DNA from: a virus
DNA: 30,665 nt
Reading direction: 5' to 3' (one strand)
IMG/VR virus record: IMGVR_UViG_3300011013_000052
Span: 1 to 30,665 of that record
The position numbers were made by a program, and so were the translations under genes. The notes below the pieces were generated by a model. It did no database searches. It saw only the letters and a program-made list of their open reading frames with translations, and was not told the origin of the DNA. This document shows, in pieces, positions 6,537-13,378 of this stretch. Numbering within the stretch: the stretch's first letter is position 1; each line of letters begins with the position of its first letter.

Positions 6537-7178
6537 CTAAGTGTTTCTGGATGTTGCGTTTACTCTTATGTCTATGTTCTCCGGCAAGGTTAGAAGCCTT
6601 TTAGTTATTATACTGGTTTTCCCATATATTTCTTCGTACGCTTGTGTAAGCCAATGACCTACCCTTTTATCTGATATAGGTTTATCTGTAGTATAGAACT
6701 GATGTTTACCATCTCGTCTACCTGTGTTATTGTCTTTATCTTTCCAATAAACCACTCTTTTTTTATCTGGGAATACTCTGCCATTTGGATATCTCACTCT
6801 TATTGTTTGCCTTCTTCTGTTACCCTTACCTGTATAAGTACGATCATGCGATCTAACTGCTGGGCTATCTTGAATGTATACAGATGGTCTTCTGCCCCCC
6901 TCTGCCGAATCAAAAAGAGTTGCAGCATGTTTAGCGTTATACCCAATTTCGAATCCCACAGCTATACCACGTTTTTTTATAAGGTTAGTAAACACTGAAC
7001 GCTTTAACTCTCCAGTGTCTGAAGGTACAAGTTGGTCAGCTCGATCTTTTGTATCTCTTAATAGATTTTCCCACAACTCGTTGTATTGCCTAAATGGATT
7101 AGTTTTTTTCGCGAGGGCTTTTAGTTGCTTGCGAAGTGCTTTTCGATCTACTTTTTTACGTGATTCTTTTTCTTTCAT
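6537..7178 (-). CDS. HK97 gp10-like head-tail (neck/tail completion) protein, 213 aa
   Basis: The N-terminal half fits the HK97 gp10-like family. A helix ending RDTKDRADQLVPSDTGEL (PSDTGEL at residues 52-58) precedes the strand-rich stretch VGFEIGYNAKHAATLFD; the family signature is Ala-rich helix, then aP-x-dTG-x-L, then a strand. These proteins complete the tail or connect it to the head. The protein is longer than the usual 120-150 residues, carrying a basic insertion (about 95-155, with many Arg and Lys) before a final helix. It is very basic at the N terminus. ATG 7178 is used; AGAGG lies about 10 bases upstream. Family assignment rests on one motif, so a divergent minor capsid protein cannot be excluded. 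Confidence 0.6.
   Translation of the reverse strand: MKEKESRKKVDRKALRKQLKALAKKTNPFRQYNELWENLLRDTKDRADQLVPSDTGELKRSVFTNLIKKRGIAVGFEIGYNAKHAATLFDSAEGGRRPSVYIQDSPAVRSHDRTYTGKGNRRRQTIRVRYPNGRVFPDKKRVVYWKDKDNNTGRRDGKHQFYTTDKPISDKRVGHWLTQAYEEIYGKTSIITKRLLTLPENIDIRVNATSRNT
6607..6613 (-). promoter_or_regulatory. GTATAAT box inside the 3' end of the gp10-like gene
   Basis: The same seven bases found at several gene junctions occur here, about 80 bases upstream of the 72-residue gene. It is in coding sequence, so it may be chance. Confidence 0.2.
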
Positions 7179-7183
7179 TCATT

Positions 7184-7190
7184 ATTATAC
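7184..7190 (-). promoter_or_regulatory. GTATAAT box at the phosphoesterase/gp10-like junction
   Basis: The box overlaps the phosphoesterase stop codon and sits only about six bases before ATG 7178. A transcript from it would be leaderless for that gene, or would serve genes further down. It matches the junction motif seen elsewhere. Confidence 0.25.
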
Positions 7191-8516
7191 CTCTGTCTTT
7201 TCTAAATCTGCCCACTTCTCAGGTATTTTATCAATGAATTTTCTTTTAGATGAATCATATTTATTCAAATAGATAACATCTCTACCCACATATCCGTACT
7301 TTGGGTGCCAATAAGTAACTATTTGTTTCGGTTTAGTAGCTGCTTGAAGTCTCTGTAAGGCAAACTCGTCAGGACCTTTCATGGTTCCACATATATGTAG
7401 TTCACCTGTACCTATATCTAGTTCATCAATACGATGGAAGTGTCCTATCATAACACTATCAAACTCTTGCTCTAGGTCTTCATCAAGAGCCCCTTCTATC
7501 TCACGTTGTAGATTCTTTCTAAATTGGAATACACTTCGTAGTTTAGTTATCGAGTTTAGAATCGCACCACTACTTCCAGCTCCTGATATACAATCTCCGT
7601 GTGTGATAAGAACTACCTTATCATGTACCTTGAATGTAGTCATAAAACTTTTAGGAATATGAAACTCTAGGTTTTCTTGGTTCTTACAGAAAGATGCTAC
7701 CCATTGATATAACATATAATCCCAGTCCATATATTTATCTTTCATAGGAGGTTTTCTGGTCATCCTACCATGATTACCAACAACACATGGAACCTTGATC
7801 TTTGTAAAATGCGGAGCTAAATACATCAAAGCTTGTCCAATAATGCTAGCTCCTCTAATCATTTGCTCCATACAGTTAGCCATATTAGATCTGGATAGCT
7901 CGTCATGTATGTCACCACTAATCATATCACCTAACATAGGTATAATTAGTTCGTCTACAGGTGCTATTTGTCTTCGGTATGACGCATGTTTTAATATTTG
8001 ATTAGCCCAACCATACATACGTTTGTTGAATATCTCAAAGTTATATTCATTCAGACCCCTCATCTGATCTTTAAATACATGCTCTCCTATATGAGTATCA
8101 GATAAAGGAGTAACCATTACTTGTTTCTCATGACCAAAGGGTGTTTTGTCAGAATTGTTTATATGTTTTAGGGGTACCGAAGGAAAGGCTTGAGTAAATT
8201 CCTGAATAGTTTCAACAATCAGCTCTTTCTTCGTGTTGTCTTTTAAAGATGAAAGATATAACTTTTTGTAAAAATCTGCTTCACTCTTATGCGTAGCAAC
8301 CTTTTTATCTAATTTTATTCTCTGCGATAAACTATCTTCGGGATGTGAGTCCTGCTCTTCTTGGAACTCCCAGACTTCGCTGTCGTGCCAACGATGTATC
8401 GAAGTCGGACTTACGTTGACTCCAAACTCTTCGTCTATCCACTTCGCTATAGCTGTCCAAGTCGCTCCTATTCCCCGCCTTCTTATTATCTCTGATTTTG
8501 CCTGCTCTGGTATCAT
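7185..8516 (-). CDS. Calcineurin-like metallophosphoesterase with N-terminal HTH, 443 aa
   Basis: Residues 1-45 form a helix-turn-helix of the kind seen in terminase small subunits and resolvases (GATWTAIAKWIDEEFGV, then SPTSIHRWHD). From about 132 onwards is a metallophosphoesterase core with its metal-binding motifs in order: SDTHIG (D140, H142), GDMISG (D197), GNH (N248, H249), THGD (H306) and GHFH (H359, H361). All expected metal ligands are present, so a two-metal phosphodiesterase or nuclease activity is likely. The start has TTAGGAG six bases upstream. The gene sits among head genes, which is unusual for this enzyme. The HTH suggests DNA is the substrate or the docking site. The actual substrate cannot be read from sequence. 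Confidence 0.85.
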   Translation of the reverse strand: MIPEQAKSEIIRRRGIGATWTAIAKWIDEEFGVNVSPTSIHRWHDSEVWEFQEEQDSHPEDSLSQRIKLDKKVATHKSEADFYKKLYLSSLKDNTKKELIVETIQEFTQAFPSVPLKHINNSDKTPFGHEKQVMVTPLSDTHIGEHVFKDQMRGLNEYNFEIFNKRMYGWANQILKHASYRRQIAPVDELIIPMLGDMISGDIHDELSRSNMANCMEQMIRGASIIGQALMYLAPHFTKIKVPCVVGNHGRMTRKPPMKDKYMDWDYMLYQWVASFCKNQENLEFHIPKSFMTTFKVHDKVVLITHGDCISGAGSSGAILNSITKLRSVFQFRKNLQREIEGALDEDLEQEFDSVMIGHFHRIDELDIGTGELHICGTMKGPDEFALQRLQAATKPKQIVTYWHPKYGYVGRDVIYLNKYDSSKRKFIDKIPEKWADLEKTEV

Positions 8517-8655
8517 AAGCTCTCCTAATAGTTACTACCAAAATCTTTGCACATGTAATGCACTGAAGATCTTTGTCTTCGTTTATATACATCTGTCCAT
8601 TACACTTAGGACACATGTTATCATAAAGTTGCTGAGAATTCAAATTATTTGACAA
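8332..8655 (-). CDS. Small zinc-ribbon protein overlapping the phosphoesterase gene, 107 aa
   Basis: The first 45 residues hold a zinc ribbon, C15-x2-C18 and C32-x2-C35 (MCPKCNGQMY, LQCITCAKIL). The remainder is basic, rich in Arg, Ser and Lys. The start is TTG at 8655 with GAGG nine bases upstream; ATG 8616 directly before the first Cys pair is an alternative. The frame continues for 185 bases over the start of the phosphoesterase gene in another phase, and that gene's ribosome binding site lies inside this one. The zinc ribbon part is convincing. The long overlapping tail may be real or simply a late stop codon. Function is unknown; it may contact nucleic acid or a neighbouring virion protein. 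Confidence 0.55.
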   Translation of the reverse strand: MSNNLNSQQLYDNMCPKCNGQMYINEDKDLQCITCAKILVVTIRRAYDTRAGKIRDNKKAGNRSDLDSYSEVDRRRVWSQRKSDFDTSLARQRSLGVPRRAGLTSRR

Positions 8656-10717
8656 ATTCTCTTTCCTCAGTTTCTTGCTCTAACTCCTCTATTTCTCCTC
8701 GTTCTTTATCTTTTGAACCGCCAGTTAGTAAAGGGTCTGTCGGATAACTTCCAGATCCCCAACCAAGCTGCACCGATAATCCTGCAGGGGCTGTCTCACT
8801 AGCACCTCCTGTGTCAGGATCTTGGGCATTTTTATTATTATCTTTATCGTCTAAAGCACGAATTTTTGCTTCCATGTCTTTTTGTTCTATAGCAGCAAAT
8901 TTATCGGGCTCCGCATCATACTCTTTAGGTTCACGCCTACCATCAATTAATTTTGTTTGCGGGTTTATATCCTCACCACTTGATTGTTGTCTAAATTTTA
9001 CTTCGTCTTTCATAAGTTGTTGTTTAGCGAATAATGTAAATTCCTTTACCATCTTCTTGCTAGGACTATTACCTCTAACAAAAGCGGCAAGTCTTTCTAT
9101 TCCAGATTTCTTTTTCTTTTTTCGCCTAGTTGTTTTTCTGCGACGAGATCCACCACCACCATAAGTGGGAGAAAATATACCAGAATTAGTAGATGTGAAA
9201 ACAGTGCCTCCACCATTACCGAAAGAACCAGAAGTTGCGGCACCGCCGCCACCACCGTTTCCTCCACCACCACCATTCTCTTTGTAAATTTGTCCTTTAC
9301 GTTTACTGTCAGTAGAACCTCTAGGATTAGTAATCCATGCTTTAGTTTGCATATGCTCTACGAATTTTTTAATAGCCATAGTATTACTATAGTCAGATTT
9401 CATTATTTTTTGCATAGTTGTTCTAAAATATGTATCAGAATCAAGCTGTGTACTAAATACATCTGGAGGTAAATAGTTCCCTAAAGAAGTCTTGTGTTCA
9501 GTAACAGCTTTACCTTTTACAATCTTTTTGTGCCCTAATCTTTCGCCTACATAAAGTCCGGCTCTTTCAAAGAATTCCGATGCAGGCAGTTTCCTACCCC
9601 CACCATCAATTTTTTTCTTGTAATTGTTTAGATATTCTGTAGCACTTTCTATAGCTTTCTTAGTTCTCAAATGTTTGATTGTAGCATCAGGATGAATGTC
9701 TCTTATAAATTGATCTATTTTAGAAGAAGTAGTATCAAAAAGTTTATCTTTACCTCTTTTACCTTCTTTGGCTTTCTTAAGTACCTCTACTAATCTGGGA
9801 TCTTTTTCTGCAAACTTCTGTCTAACACCACTCTTTGCGTCAAAACTAACATGAGCTGTGTTTCCATCTTTTGATATATGTACATTTGAACTCTTTAAGT
9901 TAAGGGCTCCTTGACCAGTAATTTTACCTTTATCCGTTTTACGATCTTTATCCTGACCTTTCCTATACCCAGTTACATTATAAACAGTCATCAACATCTC
10001 TTCTGGGCTTAAGTCATTTACACCTTTTTTGTTTATGGTATCCATTGCATCATCTAAAACATCTTGAACGTTTCTTAGTTTTGCCCAATGCTTCTTTCGA
10101 TGTTCTTGTTGAGCACTCGGATTAAGAATATGTTGTGGATTACCAGTACTATCCTTATAAGAAATTTGTATATCATTAGCAGGATCTTTAGCAATCTTTA
10201 CATCAGTTGCCCCTTTAGGTAGCTTTTCAGCAGCTTTAGATACATCTGATTGATAAGAACCAGCAAAATTTAAAAACTGTCCATAGGGTACATCATCATT
10301 GTGTTCATCTGTTGGAATAGAATATAACCCTCGCTCGTCAGGATCCCCTTTTGTAAATTTGTTTACCCAATCATCATAGACATCTTCTCGACCTCCGTAA
10401 GGTTTGATCCAATACTCAGCACCTCTTTCAGTCTCATATACTGTAGCATCTTTAGGAGGTTTTTCTGTAGTAGAATATACTGCCCCAACAGGAAGCTTTT
10501 CATCCCCCTGACGTGTAGAACCAACCATTAGAGGTGCCTTCTTTAAAGGAACATCAGATTTTATGGATTGATAAAACTCTCTTTCAATCTTCTTGAAATC
10601 TTCATCCGTAGGTTCTATACCATCTTGTATAGGTCTAAAATTGTGATCATACTCAATGTCGTTATCATCCATCCATCGAATATATTCTTCTATAACTTTA
10701 GTATTATTCTTCGTCAT
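8645..10717 (-). CDS. Head-module protein with complete type IB topoisomerase domain, 690 aa
   Basis: Residues about 165-425 follow bacterial/poxvirus topoisomerase IB from end to end. LPKGATDVKIAKDP, ISYKDSTGNPQHILNP and HWAKLRNVQDVL match the N-terminal domain. The catalytic domain contributes R252 (GYRKG), K295 (FDAKSG), R351 (KHLRTKKA), H396 (ERLGHKK) and Y415 (LGNYLPPDV), all five expected residues. Such enzymes nick one strand through a 3'-phosphotyrosine and relax supercoils. The N-terminal 150 residues are phage-specific (ATVYETERGAEYWIKP). After residue 430 come a Gly-rich linker (482-503), a basic patch (SRRRKTTRRKKKKK, 524-537), a helical region and an acidic tail. The gene overlaps the portal gene by 14 bases and a zinc ribbon gene by 11. 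A role in packaging, ejection or head assembly is inference from position. Confidence 0.8.
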   Translation of the reverse strand: MTKNNTKVIEEYIRWMDDNDIEYDHNFRPIQDGIEPTDEDFKKIEREFYQSIKSDVPLKKAPLMVGSTRQGDEKLPVGAVYSTTEKPPKDATVYETERGAEYWIKPYGGREDVYDDWVNKFTKGDPDERGLYSIPTDEHNDDVPYGQFLNFAGSYQSDVSKAAEKLPKGATDVKIAKDPANDIQISYKDSTGNPQHILNPSAQQEHRKKHWAKLRNVQDVLDDAMDTINKKGVNDLSPEEMLMTVYNVTGYRKGQDKDRKTDKGKITGQGALNLKSSNVHISKDGNTAHVSFDAKSGVRQKFAEKDPRLVEVLKKAKEGKRGKDKLFDTTSSKIDQFIRDIHPDATIKHLRTKKAIESATEYLNNYKKKIDGGGRKLPASEFFERAGLYVGERLGHKKIVKGKAVTEHKTSLGNYLPPDVFSTQLDSDTYFRTTMQKIMKSDYSNTMAIKKFVEHMQTKAWITNPRGSTDSKRKGQIYKENGGGGGNGGGGGAATSGSFGNGGGTVFTSTNSGIFSPTYGGGGSRRRKTTRRKKKKKSGIERLAAFVRGNSPSKKMVKEFTLFAKQQLMKDEVKFRQQSSGEDINPQTKLIDGRREPKEYDAEPDKFAAIEQKDMEAKIRALDDKDNNKNAQDPDTGGASETAPAGLSVQLGWGSGSYPTDPLLTGGSKDKERGEIEELEQETEEREFVK

Positions 10718-12647
10718 CGAGCTCTATCTCAGTAGGTTCAGTAGCTCTTGGTTTTTCTTGTTTGTTTCTACTAAGTCTTGTTGGGTCTGAGAAAATTGCT
10801 TTATCTATGGTTGTAATACCTGTAGGAGTTAATTGAGCCACATAATCAATCCCACTTTGAGAAAACCACATCTGTGTCATATCAGGGTTTACTTCCTTAA
10901 TAATAGGGGAAGCATATCCTTTATCGGCTAAAGATTCTACCCAAGACTTTGAAAGTGTTAAACTATTTTTATTTCGTGCTTCAGCATACTCGTCTATATC
11001 TCTTTCCTCGTCTGGACTTTTATCTCTCCAGTCGGGTGTTACCCCACCGGTTCTACCCTTAAATTTTCTCTGGGAACGTGGTATGGATTTCATCATTGCT
11101 TGAATATCCCCACCTTCTTCTGCGGGAGCCTCGCCTTCCATTTCAGCATCTTCTGCTTGCTGTCCTGCCATAGCTTGTTGTTCCTGCATTTGTTGTTCTT
11201 GCATTTGCATTTGTTGCTTCTGAGCTTCTACTCCCATAGCTAATTGTTCAGCTTGCATTTGTGCAGTAGGTACTGCTTCACCGCTTACTACAAAGTCTGC
11301 ATCCCAAAGGGGTACATCTTGTTCTTTTAGCTTTACACTAAACCCTAGTTGAGAAAATTGATTTGCAATCTGTATTTTTTGAGCTGCAAAACTTAGTCTG
11401 GTATTTTCAGCTTTTTCTTCAGGTTGTGGCAAAACTATTTCATAGTCTGTTATACCAAATGAATCTAATAATTGAGGGAATACCTTCTCATGAAATAATC
11501 TTTGGTCACTTTCTACCACACGACTCATAACAACTAATTGCTGTGTTTGTTGTGATAACCCTCCAAAAGCTTCTGGAGCACCTTGCCATGCTGGAGTAAC
11601 CCCCCACATAGCAGCTACACGTTCTCTAACTTCCTCTCTTACAGGCATATAATCCATTTCTTGTAAGCTGTGGAACAGCCTTACCATATCTACTCTACCT
11701 CTTTGGTTTCTAGCAGATACTGCTACCATAGGTATGTAGTTAGGATCTAATCGTGTTTGAGCGGCTATATGTTCCCGCTCCCTTCTAAGACTCTCAGGAT
11801 CATCAGTAGTTACCAACAACATACTTGCAGGCATCTTTCTTTCAAAGAAATATCTATATAGGTTCTTATCCATACCTACTAATGTCAAAGCTTTTTCAAA
11901 GATCGTTAAAATAGGTGACCATCCATATGTTTCAGATGGTGAGAACTTAGATAGGTGTATTATTTCATCATCAGCAAAATACATATGTTGGTTTCTGTGA
12001 TAATATTTGTACATTGCTGGGATTCTTTGTACACCTTTTTCAGATAGCCCCGGCTCATCAGCTATATCATTTCTATCAATTGGACATATAAAATGAGTAT
12101 TTTTTGGTAATCCAGCTTGATCTAAATCAAACTCAACCAAAGCGGGGTTTAGTCTTCTAATCTCAATAGGTCTAGATGAAACAGTTCCATCCCCCATGTC
12201 TTTATATTCTTTAGCAACATATATAAACCCATCATCTAATGAATTGATATCAAAATGAAATTGTCTGAAAACTTCTTCCATACTTTGGTCAAAAACATTA
12301 CAATCTTTTAACCATTTAGTTAAACGTTTTCTTTGTTCTGGATCTGGGTTTTCAACTTTAGGAACAATTTCTATTCCTCTTCTAAATACCTCACCTGTAA
12401 TATGACTAACGGGTCCTCGAATTTCTTCAACAGACATTGCAATGGTTTGTAAATCCTGTACAAGTTGTTGTCTGTACGCCATTTGGTGACGTACCCAAGT
12501 GTTTACTACATGGTCTAGCCCGATTGTTGGAGCCGCTCCTTTGTCCCCAGCAGACTTCATAACATCTAAAAGACTAATTTGTTTATTCAAATCTGCCATA
12601 GATTGTTGCATCTGAGGCACTTGAGGCATATACTCGGATAGTTTCAT
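10704..12647 (-). CDS. Portal protein, 647 aa
   Basis: The protein has the pattern of HK97-type portals: an N-terminal region with RGPVSHITGEVFRRGIEI (77-94), a wing-like middle with IRRLNPALVEFDLD and YYHRNQHMYFADDEIIHLSKFS, PSETYGWSPILTIFEKALTLV at 237-257, and the stem/crown region with REEVRERVAAMWGVTPAW (337-354) and the long helix FGGLSQQTQQLVVMSRVV. It forms the ring through which terminase pumps DNA. The C-terminal 180 residues are an extension: a Gln/Met-rich stretch (462-497), an acidic stretch (498-513), then a basic region. ATG 12647 follows the 146-residue gene by two bases. Its end overlaps the topoisomerase-like gene, suggesting coupled translation and perhaps a joint function. 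Confidence 0.85.
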   Translation of the reverse strand: MKLSEYMPQVPQMQQSMADLNKQISLLDVMKSAGDKGAAPTIGLDHVVNTWVRHQMAYRQQLVQDLQTIAMSVEEIRGPVSHITGEVFRRGIEIVPKVENPDPEQRKRLTKWLKDCNVFDQSMEEVFRQFHFDINSLDDGFIYVAKEYKDMGDGTVSSRPIEIRRLNPALVEFDLDQAGLPKNTHFICPIDRNDIADEPGLSEKGVQRIPAMYKYYHRNQHMYFADDEIIHLSKFSPSETYGWSPILTIFEKALTLVGMDKNLYRYFFERKMPASMLLVTTDDPESLRREREHIAAQTRLDPNYIPMVAVSARNQRGRVDMVRLFHSLQEMDYMPVREEVRERVAAMWGVTPAWQGAPEAFGGLSQQTQQLVVMSRVVESDQRLFHEKVFPQLLDSFGITDYEIVLPQPEEKAENTRLSFAAQKIQIANQFSQLGFSVKLKEQDVPLWDADFVVSGEAVPTAQMQAEQLAMGVEAQKQQMQMQEQQMQEQQAMAGQQAEDAEMEGEAPAEEGGDIQAMMKSIPRSQRKFKGRTGGVTPDWRDKSPDEERDIDEYAEARNKNSLTLSKSWVESLADKGYASPIIKEVNPDMTQMWFSQSGIDYVAQLTPTGITTIDKAIFSDPTRLSRNKQEKPRATEPTEIELDDEE

Positions 12648-12649
12648 AT

Positions 12650-13090
12650 TTATTCCCTACTTAGATTACTCATATCTTGCATAGATACTAGTTTTAATAT
12701 ATTTTCCATTGCCTTCTCTTTCAGTTGATAGTCTTCTGTATGTTCTACATCCCGTAAAACTTCAGATTTTTGATCCTTCAACTGTATTATTTGGTCATTT
12801 AAGCTCTGAATTTCTTGATCTTTTTCAAGAATTACATTTTCTAATTCGGCTTCTCCCGTACCAAAGGTGGCATTATGCAGTACTCCCAGCCTACCTGCTT
12901 CTTTCATTAAAGCAATAAACTGCCCCTCAGAAAGAACTTGAACCGCAGAACTATCATCCGGAATATCGTCATCAGCTGACATAACTTTTATATCATCATG
13001 CCATGAATCTAATACTCTCCATGTTCCATTGTCGTCTTTTAAGGCTACATACTGCTGGTCTGTACCATCTAAAAAATTGCCCATTGTCAT
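12650..13090 (-). CDS. Hypothetical protein with C-terminal coiled coil, 146 aa
   Basis: Residues 1-80 look globular, with YVALKDDNGTWRVLDSWHDD near the start and an acidic DDDIPDDSS. Residues 82-125 form a heptad-rich coiled coil (ILEKDQEIQSLNDQIIQLKD). ATG 13090 has AGGAG nine bases upstream. It lies between a small coiled-coil gene and the portal, with a GTATAAT box 33 bases before the start. It may be a virion or assembly-chaperone protein, but I do not recognise a family and give no function. Confidence 0.65.
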   Translation of the reverse strand: MTMGNFLDGTDQQYVALKDDNGTWRVLDSWHDDIKVMSADDDIPDDSSAVQVLSEGQFIALMKEAGRLGVLHNATFGTGEAELENVILEKDQEIQSLNDQIIQLKDQKSEVLRDVEHTEDYQLKEKAMENILKLVSMQDMSNLSRE

Positions 13091-13122
13091 CTTGGCTGCT
13101 CCTAAAACTTTTCTGTCTTTAT

Positions 13123-13129
13123 ATTATAC
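13123..13129 (-). promoter_or_regulatory. GTATAAT box before the 146-aa gene and portal
   Basis: GTATAAT overlaps the stop region of the 81-residue gene and lies 33 bases before ATG 13090, a sensible distance for a promoter of the portal transcript. No -35-like element is evident. Confidence 0.35.
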
Positions 13130-13369
13130 TTGATTTTCCCGATTTGTCTCATAAAGCCCTGTCCCTTTATATTTAAGCAGATTCGACAAACTTGAAATTT
13201 GTTCAAATAAGTCAGAAATTCTAACGTCTAATTTTTCTATTTTGTCAGACATTAGTTGTTCTCTGCCATAAAGAGCTTCTATTTGGCTTTTAAGTTCACT
13301 AAATTCTTTTAGTATTTCTTGATGATTATAATATGTATTGTCAAATTCTTTGCGTTGATTATCGTCCAA
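13124..13369 (-). CDS. Small coiled-coil protein, 81 aa
   Basis: The protein is almost wholly a predicted coiled coil: EILKEFSELKSQIEALYG followed by DKIEKLDVRISDLFEQISSL shows hydrophobic heptads. There is no membrane segment, which distinguishes it from the 84-residue protein after the capsid. TTG at 13369 is the start, supported by a strong AGGAGG five bases upstream; no ATG lies near. It sits directly after the ribonucleotide reductase gene, with about 10 bases between them. Function is unknown. Confidence 0.6.
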   Translation of the reverse strand: MDDNQRKEFDNTYYNHQEILKEFSELKSQIEALYGREQLMSDKIEKLDVRISDLFEQISSLSNLLKYKGTGLYETNRENQV

Positions 13370-13378
13370 CTTATCCTC

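Noticed and set aside
8645-10717. Reading the topoisomerase-like domain as a tyrosine integrase
   Set aside because: The catalytic residues are shared by both superfamilies, but the TopIB-specific N-terminal domain (LPKGATDVKIAKDP onwards) is present, and there is no attachment site or lysogeny gene nearby.
11160-11230. Short tandem-like repeat of TTGTTCTTGCATTTG type
   Set aside because: It encodes the Gln/Met-rich tail of the portal protein and is explained by that low-complexity protein sequence.
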